Shown piece by piece: positions 32,007-40,747 of a stretch of 40,747 nucleotides of DNA. The translations under genes and the position numbers were made by a program. This stretch comes from Actinomadura alba (GTDB lineage: Bacteria > Actinomycetota > Actinomycetes > Streptosporangiales > Streptosporangiaceae): contig NZ_JABVEC010000051.1 in assembly GCF_014323705.1 (NCBI RefSeq), positions 1 through 40,747 of the forward strand, in the 5' to 3' direction. Below the pieces are notes generated by a model that was not told the origin of the DNA, did no database searches, and worked only from the letters and a program-made list of their open reading frames with translations. Each line of letters opens with the position of its first letter. Within the stretch, counting starts at the first letter, position 1.

Positions 32007-32747
32007 TCACTCCCATTTGAACCAGCGCGCGGCGGCGCCGACCAGCAGCACCGTCCACAGCGCCAGGACTCCGAGGTGCGAAACGTCCGGCCAGTCGCCC
32101 GCCATCGCCTGATCGAGCGCCTGCGACGCGGCGCCGAAGGGGGTGAACTCGATGACGCGCTGCAGGCCGTCCGGCATGACCTGGACCGGCACGTACACGC
32201 CCGCGGCGAACATCATCGGAAAGAAGACGATCGTGGAGATCGTGGTGGAGGCCTTCACGGTGGGCGAGACCGCGGAGATGACCGCACCCAGGGCGATCGC
32301 CCCGAGTGTCGCGAGAATCAGCGCGACCGCGTAGCCGGCCGGCTGCCCGGGCAGGTCGACCCCGAACGCGAGCCGGCCCACGACCAGGACGAGCAGCGCC
32401 GAGGACAGGGCCGCGGCGCCCTGCAGGACGATCTGCGCGATGAGCAGTGTCGCGGGCCGTGCCGGTGTGGTCGACATGCGCCGCAGGATCCCGCGCTCCC
32501 GGTAGCCGGTGAGCACGGCCGGCATGGCCTGCACCCCGGCCATGATCAAGGCGAGGAGCACCGACACGGGGACGTAGAGATCGATGACCCTGCGGCCGTC
32601 CAGATCCGGGGATGTCTCGCGGAAGGCCGGAATCAGGCCGAGGATCACCATCAGGGCGGTCGGGAAGGCCCCGATCCAGAAGACGGCGCCGAGCTCGCGG
32701 CCGAACAGGCGGGCCTCGGACTTCAGGACGGCGGTGGACGCGGACAT
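32007..32747 (-). CDS. ABC-2 type transporter permease
   Basis: 246 residues with six hydrophobic segments and the ABC-2 signature after segment 2 (LTGYRERGILRRMSTTPARPATLLIAQI), typical of drug or lipid exporters such as DrrB/NodJ types. The start lies one base after the ATPase stop (TGACATG), so the subunits are coupled. Together with the kinase/regulator pair it looks like a self-regulating efflux unit. Confidence 0.93.
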   Translation of the reverse strand: MSASTAVLKSEARLFGRELGAVFWIGAFPTALMVILGLIPAFRETSPDLDGRRVIDLYVPVSVLLALIMAGVQAMPAVLTGYRERGILRRMSTTPARPATLLIAQIVLQGAAALSSALLVLVVGRLAFGVDLPGQPAGYAVALILATLGAIALGAVISAVSPTVKASTTISTIVFFPMMFAAGVYVPVQVMPDGLQRVIEFTPFGAASQALDQAMAGDWPDVSHLGVLALWTVLLVGAAARWFKWE

Positions 32748-32748
32748 G

Positions 32749-33654
32749 TCAGTTCTCCTGCTCGGTGAGGTCGAGGAAGGCGTCGTCGAGCGTGCCCTCG
32801 GTGACGCGGAGCCGCCGGGCGGTGATCCGGCGCTGGGCGAGCATGGACATCAGTGCGCTGACGGTCTCGTCGGTCCCGCTGATGACCAGAGTGTCGTCGT
32901 CCCCTCGCTCGACGGACTTGACCGCGGGCAGGGCGGCGAGCTCATCGTCGCCGAGCGGTTCAGAGGGGATGAAGGAGACGACGGCCGCGCTCGCCGACCG
33001 GTCGATGAGACCGGCGGGGCTGTCGAGGGCGACGATCCGGCCCGCGTTGATGACGGCCACGCGGTCGCACAGCCGCTGCGCCTCTTCCATGAAGTGGGTG
33101 ACGAGGAGCACTGTCACCCCGGAGTCCCGTACCTCCTCGATGAGCTTCCAGCTCTCGCGCCGGGCGCGCGGGTCGAGCCCCGTGGTGAGTTCGTCCAGCA
33201 CGACCACCTTGGGGTTCCCGATGAGGGCGAGGGCGATGGACAGCCGCTGCCGCTGCCCACCGGACAGCTTGCCGAACCGGGCGTCCAGCCGGTCGGTGAG
33301 ACCGAGCCGCTCGGCCAGGGACCGCCAGTCCGCCGGCCGGGAGTAGAAGGCGCTGTAGACCTCGAGTGCCTCGCGCACGGTCAGCTTGGCCTGCAGCTCG
33401 CTCTGCTGGAGCTGGACGCCGAGGAAGCGGGTGACCCGGTCGTGATCGCGGATCGGGTCGAGGCCGGCCACCCGGACCTCACCGGCGTCGGGGACGCGCA
33501 GCCCCTCGACGCACTCGACGGTCGTCGTCTTCCCCGCGCCGTTCGGGCCGAGGACGCCGAAGATCTCGCCCTCCTCGACGGCGAACGTGATGCCGTCGAC
33601 CACGGCCCGGCCCCCGTAGACCTTGCGCAGGCCGTTGACTTCGATGATTGGCAT
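32749..33654 (-). CDS. ABC transporter ATP-binding protein (DrrA-like exporter)
   Basis: 301 residues from ATG at 33654, the point where family similarity begins (PIIEVNGLRKVYGGRAVVDGI); the ribosome site is weak. Walker A GPNGAGKTT, signature LSGGQRQRLSIALAL, Walker B VVVLDE and H-loop THF are intact. The LDELTTGLDPRARRESW and C-terminal regulatory extension (about 215-301) are typical of DrrA-type export ATPases. First gene of a four-gene exporter/two-component operon. Confidence 0.94.
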   Translation of the reverse strand: MPIIEVNGLRKVYGGRAVVDGITFAVEEGEIFGVLGPNGAGKTTTVECVEGLRVPDAGEVRVAGLDPIRDHDRVTRFLGVQLQQSELQAKLTVREALEVYSAFYSRPADWRSLAERLGLTDRLDARFGKLSGGQRQRLSIALALIGNPKVVVLDELTTGLDPRARRESWKLIEEVRDSGVTVLLVTHFMEEAQRLCDRVAVINAGRIVALDSPAGLIDRSASAAVVSFIPSEPLGDDELAALPAVKSVERGDDDTLVISGTDETVSALMSMLAQRRITARRLRVTEGTLDDAFLDLTEQEN

Positions 33655-33711
33655 GCTCCGACGATCCCGGAGCACCACCGCTCGCGGCATCGCCCATCGC
33701 GCTCTGAACGC

Positions 33712-33729
33712 ATCCACCGATCGGTTGAT
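33712..33729. promoter_or_regulatory. 18-bp palindrome upstream of the exporter/two-component operon
   Basis: ATCCACCGATCGGTTGAT contains a perfect ACCGATCGGT core and matching ATC/GAT outer arms with one mismatched pair. It lies 58 bases upstream of the ATPase start, a natural place for the operon's own LuxR-type response regulator to bind. Function is inferred from position and symmetry only. Confidence 0.5.
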
Positions 33730-33841
33730 CCGGGCGTACGACCTCGGTGCTCGCGAGGCCGGGCGAAGCGCGCCCGAGCGGCGGCCACGGGCGCCCGGGG
33801 CGGGGAGCCACCCTCCCCGGCCGGCGCCCGGGTGCAGGGGG

Positions 33842-34798
33842 CTACCCGGCTTGGCCTGCGCCCGGGTGCAGCTCGGTACGCAGCTCATGGGCCCCGTCGG
33901 CCCGGGTCGCCTCGTAGTAGAGGCGCCACCCGCCGTCGGGCAGCGGCAGCGCGCACAGGTAGCGCAGTCCTCGCTGACCGTACGGTGACGCGGCGACGGG
34001 CCCGCCGCCCTGCGCCACGAGCACGCCGAACCCCGTTCCCACGGCCAGGCCGGTGCGCTCCTCGTAGTTCTCCGCGGTACTGGCGCGGCCGTCGTAGTAG
34101 GCGAAGGTGCGGCCCTCGTGCGGCACGACCGCCGCGACGCGCGTGCCCCGCGCGTCCCACTGCCCTGGCCGGCCGCTCAGCACGGTGCCGTGCCAGGACC
34201 AGTCCAGCCCGTCGGCGCTGGTGGCGTAGTCGGTCACCATCCGGTCGGCCTGGTCGGGATCGGCCAGCGGGTGGCAGGACGCCCATAGATGCCACTTGCC
34301 GCCGTGCCGCAGGATCACCGGGTCCTTGACGCCGACGTTCAAGCTGCCGGGCAGCACGACGCTGGAGCGGGCCGGGTCAAAGGCCGCGGGGTCCGCCGCC
34401 TCGAGCAGCTCGACCCGCCAGTGCTTGGTACCGGGCGTGGCGCAGCTGAGATAGAGCCGCCAGGTCCCGTCGTCGGTCACCGCCAGCGCCGGCCGCTCCA
34501 GCGACTCGGCCGCAACCTGCTCCTTGCCGATGACCGTCAGCGTCTCGAAGCGCTCTCCGTCGGCGGCCGCGGCCACGACGATGGCGTACCCGCGGCCGGC
34601 CCCGACCGGCCGGCGCAGCCGGTAGGCCAGATACGTCACCCCGTTCACGACACAGGCGCTGGGCGCCCCGGCCCAGTAGCCGTGCGCCTCCTGGGGCGGC
34701 GGCACCACCGGACGGGACCGGCCGATCCGGGGAGCGGCGAACGGCGGCTCGAGTTCGTCGGCGGGCACGGGCTCTGGCGCGGGCACATCGGTGGGCAC
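33842..34798 (-). CDS. Glycoside-hydrolase-like five-bladed beta-propeller protein
   Basis: 318 residues from GTG at 34798. Blade-type motifs include AGAPSACVVNGVTYLAYRLRR near 40, KDPVILRHGGKWHLWASCHP near 180 and GTRVAAVVPHEGRTFAYYDGRAS near 230, as in GH43/GH32/GH130-like propellers. No signal peptide is seen, so it is probably cytoplasmic; the natural glycan is unknown and catalytic acids cannot be assigned with certainty. No ribosome site precedes the GTG, but TATCAT ends 7 bases before it, so the message may be leaderless. The frame is open much further upstream, but that part crosses the aldo/keto reductase gene and is spurious. Confidence 0.78.
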   Translation of the reverse strand: MPTDVPAPEPVPADELEPPFAAPRIGRSRPVVPPPQEAHGYWAGAPSACVVNGVTYLAYRLRRPVGAGRGYAIVVAAAADGERFETLTVIGKEQVAAESLERPALAVTDDGTWRLYLSCATPGTKHWRVELLEAADPAAFDPARSSVVLPGSLNVGVKDPVILRHGGKWHLWASCHPLADPDQADRMVTDYATSADGLDWSWHGTVLSGRPGQWDARGTRVAAVVPHEGRTFAYYDGRASTAENYEERTGLAVGTGFGVLVAQGGGPVAASPYGQRGLRYLCALPLPDGGWRLYYEATRADGAHELRTELHPGAGQAG

Positions 34799-34991
34799 GG
34801 GGCAATGATAGGAGTTCAGGGATCGATGCCCCTGGTGTCGCGTGGTTGGAGGCCGTACCGGCCGACGGTCGTTGAGCGGGAGCGGCCCCGCGACCCGGCC
34901 CGTTCCCGAAGACCGCCATAATGATCGAACAGGACGACCCGGGCCACCTCGGCACCGTGCGGTCGCAGATCCTCTGGTGGAAGGCGCGCAC

Positions 34992-36011
34992 ATGGAATTC
35001 CGCCCTCTCGGCGGCACCGGCACCGCGGTCTCGACGCTGTGCCTCGGCACCATGACGTTCGGGGACGAGACCGACGAGAAGACGTCGCACGCCCAGCTCG
35101 ACCGGTTCGTCGAGTGCGGCGGCAACTTCGTCGACACCGCGGACGTCTACTCGTACGGGGTCTCCGAGGAGATCGTCGGCCGGTGGCTGGCGGCGCGGCC
35201 GGCCGTACGGGACCAGCTGGTGATCGCCACCAAGGGCCGGTTCGCGATGGGCGACGGGCCCAACGACCGCGGCCTGACCCGTACCCACCTGTCCCGTGCG
35301 CTGGACGCCAGCCTGCGCCGGCTGGGCGTGGACACCATCGACTTGTACCAGGCGCACGCGTGGGATCCGATCACCCCGATCGAGGAGACCCTGCGGTTCT
35401 TCGACGACGCGGTGCGCGCGGGCAAGATCCGCTATATCGGGGTGAGCAACTTCGTCGGCTGGCAGTTGCAGAAGGCCGCCATTCTCACCGAGGTGCATGG
35501 TCTCGCTCCGATCGTGACGCTGCAGCCGCAGTACAACCTGCTCGCCCGCGACATCGAATTCGAACTCGTCGACGTCTGCCGGAACGAGAACATCGGGATA
35601 CTGCCGTGGTCGCCGCTGGCCGGCGGCTGGCTGACCGGGAAGTACCGGCGCGACGAGGAACCGACCGGAGCGAGCCGGCTGGGCGAGGACCCCGAGCGCG
35701 GCATGGAGGCGTACGGCCCGCGCAACGCGCAGGAGCGGACCTGGCGGATCATCGACGCCGTCCGGCGCGTGGCCGAAGAGCAGTCGGTGTCGATGTCGCG
35801 GGTGGCGCTGGCGTGGGTGGCCGATCGCCCGGCGGTGACCTCGGTGATCCTGGGCGCCCGCACCGTCGAGCAGCTCGACGACAACCTGGCCGTCGCCGGG
35901 CTGCGTCTGTCGGCGGAGCAGACCGCGCTGCTCGACGAGGTCAGCGCCCCCGAGGTGGCCGACTACCCGTACGGCGTGCCGGGCGTCGAACAGCGGTCCC
36001 GCCGACTGTGA
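34992..36011 (+). CDS. Aldo/keto reductase
   Basis: 339 residues from ATG at 34992 (GGAAGG about 7 bases upstream). The AKR tetrad is visible: Asp48 and Tyr53 in VDTADVYSYG, Lys81 in IATKGRF and His122 in LYQAHAWD. The NADPH-binding C-terminal motif VILGARTVEQLDDNL is also intact. Closest in pattern to the AKR11/YhdN-like group that reduces aldehydes and sugars. The alditol oxidase gene follows after about 50 bases on the same strand, so the pair may interconvert sugars and polyols with opposite redox partners. Confidence 0.95.
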   Translation: MEFRPLGGTGTAVSTLCLGTMTFGDETDEKTSHAQLDRFVECGGNFVDTADVYSYGVSEEIVGRWLAARPAVRDQLVIATKGRFAMGDGPNDRGLTRTHLSRALDASLRRLGVDTIDLYQAHAWDPITPIEETLRFFDDAVRAGKIRYIGVSNFVGWQLQKAAILTEVHGLAPIVTLQPQYNLLARDIEFELVDVCRNENIGILPWSPLAGGWLTGKYRRDEEPTGASRLGEDPERGMEAYGPRNAQERTWRIIDAVRRVAEEQSVSMSRVALAWVADRPAVTSVILGARTVEQLDDNLAVAGLRLSAEQTALLDEVSAPEVADYPYGVPGVEQRSRRL

Positions 36012-36062
36012 ACCGGCCGCGTCGGGGTCGTCCCGACGCGGCACTGTGGAGGAGAGGCGCGG

Positions 36063-37343
<1,281 letters not shown>

Positions 37344-37387
37344 GAACACTCAGGGAAACGCGGAGGACACCGCGGTGGAAAGGCCGC

Positions 37388-37419
37388 GGGCGCCGACGAC
37401 ATCACTGTCGTCGGCGCCC
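37388..37419. terminator. Bidirectional terminator between convergent genes
   Basis: A perfect 13-bp stem (GGGCGCCGACGAC/GTCGTCGGCGCCC) with a 6-base ATCACT loop lies between the alditol oxidase stop and the ABC permease stop, serving both strands. Confidence 0.92.
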
Positions 37420-37437
37420 GTCGGCGGCTGCGGTGGG

Positions 37438-38265
37438 TCAGGCGTCGCGGCGTTTGAGCAGGAACGCGGCGACGAGCAGAAGAGCGGCCGTCCAGAGGCA
37501 GAAGACCCCGTACCCCTGCCACGGGGTGAGCAGGTCGTTCGGGGCCTGTTTGGCCTGGGCGATCAGGTGACCGGCCTCCGACGGCAGGTAGGCGTGGATG
37601 TAATCGCCGGCCCGGCCCGGGATCAGCTGCGCCAGCGGGGCCAGCACGAGCACGAACCCGATCACCCCGGTGATGCCCGCGGCCGTGTGCCGCACGATCG
37701 AGCCGATGGCGAGGGCGAACAGCCCGAGCACCGCGATGTACAGCCCGCCGCCCACGACGGCGCGGAGCACGCCCGGGTCGCCGATCGAGACCGGGGCCTT
37801 CTCGTTGATGATCGCGGCGCCGAGGTAGAACGAGGCGAACGAGACGAGCACCCCGAGCACGAGGACGAGCACCCCGAACACCACCGACTTGGCGGCGAGC
37901 ATCGGCAGCCGCCGCGGCGCGGCGAGCACGCTGGCCCGGATCATTCCGGTGGAGTACTCGGAACCGATGACCATCACGCCGAGAACGCAGACGGTCAGCT
38001 GGCCGAGCATGAACCCGCTGCCGAGGATCATGCTGGTGGGATCTCCGGCGATCAACGCCTGGTCCCGCTCGGTAAAGTCGTCCCAGCCCGTGGCGGTGAG
38101 CGCGGTGAACAGCGCGGTGAAGCCCACGCTGAGCACAACGAGCAGGATCAGCGACCAGATGGTCGACCGGACTGAACGGATCTTGGTCCACTCGGCGAGC
38201 AGAAGCCGGTCGAAGCGGTTGCGGCCGTCCGCGGGCGCGAGAGCGGTACTCGTCGCGGCGGTCAT
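37438..38265 (-). CDS. ABC-2 family permease
   Basis: 275 residues. A cytoplasmic start (LLLAEWTKIRSVRSTIWSLI) leads into six membrane segments, with SEYSTGMIRASVLAAPRRLPMLAAK between segments 2 and 3, the hallmark of actinobacterial ABC-2 permeases of the BcrB/NatB-like type. The start overlaps the ATPase stop by four bases (ATGA). Cargo unknown. Confidence 0.93.
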   Translation of the reverse strand: MTAATSTALAPADGRNRFDRLLLAEWTKIRSVRSTIWSLILLVVLSVGFTALFTALTATGWDDFTERDQALIAGDPTSMILGSGFMLGQLTVCVLGVMVIGSEYSTGMIRASVLAAPRRLPMLAAKSVVFGVLVLVLGVLVSFASFYLGAAIINEKAPVSIGDPGVLRAVVGGGLYIAVLGLFALAIGSIVRHTAAGITGVIGFVLVLAPLAQLIPGRAGDYIHAYLPSEAGHLIAQAKQAPNDLLTPWQGYGVFCLWTAALLLVAAFLLKRRDA

Positions 38266-39194
38266 CGGGCACCTCCCTGACCGTCGGCGGCCACGGTCGT
38301 GCCGTACTCGACGCTCTCCTTGGTCAGTTCCATGAACGCCTCTTCCAGCGAACCCCGGCGGGGGGTCAGCTCATGCAGGACGAAGCCCCCGGCGGCGGCG
38401 AGCTGCCCGACGCGCGCCGCATCGAGGTCGGTGACGGTCAGCATGCCGTCGCCGTTCGCCGTGGCGGTCCCGCCCTCGGCGGTGATGGCGCCGACCAGGC
38501 CCTCGGCGTCCGGGCTGCGGACCACGACGATCTGCTTGGTGCTGCGCTCTATGAACTCCTCCGTCGAGCAGTCCGCGATCAACTGACCCCGGCCGATGAC
38601 GATGAGGTGCTCGGCGGTCACCGCCATCTCGTTCATCAGATGGCTGGAGACGAAGACGGTCCGTCCCTCGCTCGCCAGCTGCTTCATCAGGTTCCTGATC
38701 CACAGGATGCCCTCGGGGTCGAGCCCGTTGACGGGCTCGTCGAGGATCAGCACGGAGGGATCCCCGAGCAGGGCCACCGCGATGCCCAGCCGCTGACCCA
38801 TGCCGAGGGAGAAGCCCCCGGTGCGCTTGCGCGCGACCTCGCTCAGGCCGACCAGCTCGATGACCTCGTCGACGCGCTTCTTCGGGATGCCCTGGGTCTG
38901 CGCCAGGCAGAGCAGGTGGTTGTAGGCGCTGCGGCCGGTGTGCACGGCGCGGGCCTCGAGCAGCGCGCCGACGACCCGTAGCGGCTGGCCCAGGTCCCGG
39001 TAGTGCTTGCCACCGATGGTCGCGTCGCCCTGATGCGGGCGGTCCAAGCCGAGGATGAGCCGCATGGTGGTCGACTTGCCCGCGCCGTTCGGGCCGAGAA
39101 AGCCGGTCACCCTGCCGGGCTCGACCGTGAAGGACAAATCGCGTACGGCGACCCTGTCGCCGTAGCGTTTGGTGAGATTCTTCGCCTCGATCAT
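38262..39194 (-). CDS. ABC transporter ATP-binding protein (BcrA-like)
   Basis: 310 residues. Walker A GPNGAGKST, the signature region FSLGMGQRLGIAVAL (the atypical SLGMGQR seen in BcrA/NatA-like exporters), Walker B VLILDEP and the H-loop SSH are intact, and the C-terminal extension of about 90 residues is typical of this group. It energises export together with the permease encoded immediately downstream. ATG at 39194 has no obvious ribosome site; CATAAT directly precedes it, so the start may be leaderless. Confidence 0.94.
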   Translation of the reverse strand: MIEAKNLTKRYGDRVAVRDLSFTVEPGRVTGFLGPNGAGKSTTMRLILGLDRPHQGDATIGGKHYRDLGQPLRVVGALLEARAVHTGRSAYNHLLCLAQTQGIPKKRVDEVIELVGLSEVARKRTGGFSLGMGQRLGIAVALLGDPSVLILDEPVNGLDPEGILWIRNLMKQLASEGRTVFVSSHLMNEMAVTAEHLIVIGRGQLIADCSTEEFIERSTKQIVVVRSPDAEGLVGAITAEGGTATANGDGMLTVTDLDAARVGQLAAAGGFVLHELTPRRGSLEEAFMELTKESVEYGTTVAADGQGGAR

Positions 39195-39493
39195 TATGGT
39201 TCGTCCCAGGGTCTCATCATTCGATCGTCAAGAGCGAGGTAACGGTAGCGTCCGTATGTTGTCGGGCGTATCCACCTACCGGACGATTTCTTTCTCCGCC
39301 TCAGGCCCAAGCCCTTCGGCCGACGAATCGGCCTCCGGCATCCTTCTCGCACGGAAAAGGCCCCTTCCCGTGCGGCACTCCGCTACCGAAGCGGCAGGCG
39401 TCATGCGACCTTCTCATGACGGTCATGAAAGGATCTGCCGCACACCGCGGCCGGCGTCGTCGTCACCGACATCGAGCAGAGGGAGATGCGTAC
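39195..39493. other. Intergenic region with two hairpins
   Basis: About 299 bases between the divergent ABC operon and the quinone-reductase-like gene. I see no gene. Two hairpins stand out: GGCCGA-CGAA-TCGGCC (39318-39333) and CGCACGG...CCGTGCG (39348-39374), followed by a perfect palindrome annotated separately. The hairpins could be an attenuator, an unlinked terminator pair or part of a small RNA. Confidence 0.5.
39414..39428. promoter_or_regulatory. Perfect 15-bp palindrome TCATGACGGTCATGA
   Basis: Seven-base arms TCATGAC/GTCATGA flank a single G, 65 bases upstream of the quinone-reductase-like start, with a further GTCATG 14 bases upstream. The size and site suit a MarR or HxlR-type electrophile sensor. 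The regulator is not in this window. Confidence 0.65.
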
Positions 39494-40513
39494 ATGAGAG
39501 CGAACCAGATCCCGACCCGTGAGGTGGAGCGGACGCCGATGCGGTTCACCGACCGGGTCACGGCGGACGCCCGGCACGGCTGGCCCATCGAGGCGGGCCG
39601 CTACCGGCTCGTCATCAACCGCGCGTGCCCGTGGGCGCACCGGGTCGTCATCGTGCGCCGCCTCATGGGACTCGACGAGGCCATCTCGCTGGCGGTGACC
39701 GACCCTGTCCAGGAGATCATCGACGGCGATCCGCACTGGGTCTTCACCGCCGAGACCGGCAGCCCGAACGACCTCGACCCCGTCCTCGGCATCCACGCCC
39801 TCCGCGAGGCCTACCTCGCCCGCGAGCCGGACTACGACGGTGGTGTCAGCGTCCCCGGGCTCGTCGACGTCCCGACCGGCCACCTGGTGAGCAACGACTT
39901 CGACCGGCTCACCCTCGACCTCGGGTCGGAGTGGTCCGTGCTATGGCGCGAGGACGCCCCCGACCTCTACCCCGAGGCCTTGCGCGACGAGATCGACGCC
40001 CTCAACGAGGACATCTACCGTGACGTGAACAACGGGGTCTACCGCGCCGGCTTCGCGCCGGCGCAGGACAACTACGACCGCGCCGTCACGGCGCTGTTCG
40101 CGCGGCTCGACGCGCTGGAGGCCCGGCTGACCCGGCAGCGGTTCCTGCTCGGGGACACGATCACCGAGGCGGACATCCGCCTCTTCCCGACGCTGGTCCG
40201 GTTCGACGCCGTCTACCACGGCCACTTCAAGTGCAACATCCGCAAGCTGATCGAGTACCCGGCTCTGTGGGCGTACGCGCGCGACCTGTTCCAGACCCCG
40301 GGCTTCGGCGACACGGTCGAGTTCGACCACATCCGCCGGCACTACTACTACGTGCACTCCGCCATCAATCCGGCCCGGGTCGTCGCCGCGGGCCCGCACC
40401 CGGGCGGATGGCTCACGCCGCACTTCCGCGAGCAGCTCGGCGGACGCCCGTTCGGCGACGGCACTCCGCCCGGTCCCCCACCGCTGATCGACCGGGTGCC
40501 GCCGATCGGCTGA
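39494..40513 (+). CDS. Glutathionyl-hydroquinone reductase family protein (mycothiol-type)
   Basis: 339 residues from ATG at 39494 (GGGAG 7-8 bases upstream; an in-frame ATG at 39416 lies on the operator side and is less likely). The thioredoxin-fold active site INRACPWAHR places the nucleophile at Cys45, as in YqjG/ECM4 enzymes, and the GST C-terminal domain is clear (RQRFLLGDTITEADIRLFPTLVRFDAVYHGHFKCN). Family members remove thiol adducts from hydroquinones. Actinomycetes lack glutathione, so mycothiol adducts are the likely substrate (inference). The last 20 residues are Pro/Gly-rich. Confidence 0.93.
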   Translation: MRANQIPTREVERTPMRFTDRVTADARHGWPIEAGRYRLVINRACPWAHRVVIVRRLMGLDEAISLAVTDPVQEIIDGDPHWVFTAETGSPNDLDPVLGIHALREAYLAREPDYDGGVSVPGLVDVPTGHLVSNDFDRLTLDLGSEWSVLWREDAPDLYPEALRDEIDALNEDIYRDVNNGVYRAGFAPAQDNYDRAVTALFARLDALEARLTRQRFLLGDTITEADIRLFPTLVRFDAVYHGHFKCNIRKLIEYPALWAYARDLFQTPGFGDTVEFDHIRRHYYYVHSAINPARVVAAGPHPGGWLTPHFREQLGGRPFGDGTPPGPPPLIDRVPPIG

Positions 40514-40551
40514 TCCCGCGACGCCCGATCCGGGAGCCGAGGGAGAGAACC

Positions 40552-40747
40552 GACCCCAGACCCTCTGGGCGGTGTCGACGACGAGTTCCGGACTGCGGCG
40601 TTCGTCGTCGACGGCGAGCAGGTTGCCCCTCTCGATCGAGGCGAAGCCGCACTGGGGGCTGAGGTGGCTCCCCTGGGACGTCCACGCGCTGCGGTCGTCG
40701 CCCCGGCAGAGGTGCATGCCCACGGTGATGTCGAAGTTCTTCCGTTT
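40552..40747 (-). pseudogene. Decayed MetE-like (cobalamin-independent methionine synthase family) C-terminus
   Basis: The frame entering from the right edge reads FDITVGMHLCRGDDRSAW then TSQG, matching the substrate/zinc region of MetE-like proteins, then jumps straight to LSPQCGFASIERGNLL and ELVVDTAQRVWG, the normal end of the family including the zinc-ligand Cys of QCGF. The roughly 80-100 residues that should lie between SQG and LSPQCGF are missing, and the stop expected after RVWG is absent, so the frame runs on into the opposite strand of the quinone-reductase-like gene. I read this as an internal deletion plus loss of the stop. The 5' part lies outside the window. Confidence 0.75.

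Overview
The window is uniformly very GC-rich, with GTG and TTG starts, mycothiol-world enzymes, an alditol oxidase close to the Streptomyces AldO type, a DivIVA-domain protein and STAND-type regulators. This points to a filamentous actinomycete; I infer Streptosporangiales or Thermomonosporaceae (Actinomadura-like), but genus cannot be fixed from the sequence alone. About 39 intact protein genes, two coupled short ORFs, two leader-linked small ORFs, one riboswitch and several gene remnants can be supported.

Region 1 (1-10.4 kb). A long minus-strand run, probably one operon read from a promoter at 9300-9328: CaiB/BaiF CoA-transferase, crotonase-family enzyme, PaaI-type thioesterase, tripartite tricarboxylate transporter (TctC, TctB, TctA), a half-length AbrB-type membrane protein, L-2-hydroxyglutarate oxidase-like enzyme, a 28-codon ORF, an SDR and an FAH-family hydrolase. 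A divergent IclR regulator shares the promoter region. Together they look like uptake and CoA-dependent breakdown of a carboxylic acid. The crotonase lacks both classic hydratase glutamates and the SDR lacks the usual Tyr/Lys pair, so the chemistry is probably not what the family names suggest.

Region 2 (10.2-19 kb). Plus strand: a DivIVA-domain protein, then ZIP and CDF metal transporters followed closely by a polar-amino-acid-type ABC importer, then a copper module (CopC and a CopD-CtaG fusion) behind a CsoR-like palindrome, then a secreted His/Trp-rich protein.

Region 3 (19-29.4 kb). An NmrA-like gene behind a MerR-type promoter with a 19-bp spacer, a secreted L,D-transpeptidase, an acyl-CoA dehydrogenase/SDR operon facing a TetR regulator with two matching operators, a 5'-truncated MMPL transporter, a six-span membrane protein, a GNAT acetyltransferase and a large membrane-anchored STAND ATPase with TPR repeats.

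Region 4 (29.1-30 kb). The most striking segment: a clear M-box (ykoK) magnesium riboswitch on the minus strand. Its downstream region holds no recognisable Mg transporter, only a 26-codon His-triplet ORF, a 61-residue hydrophobic protein and a lipoprotein-like remnant.

Region 5 (30-40.7 kb). A two-component system linked to an ABC-2 exporter, a glycosidase-like beta-propeller protein, an aldo/keto reductase and alditol oxidase pair, a second ABC-2 exporter, a glutathionyl-hydroquinone-reductase homologue behind a perfect 15-bp palindrome, and a decayed MetE-like gene at the right edge. The number of gene remnants (MDR dehydrogenase, acyl-CoA dehydrogenase N-terminus, MMPL, lipoprotein, MetE-like) suggests an accessory, actively eroding chromosome region.
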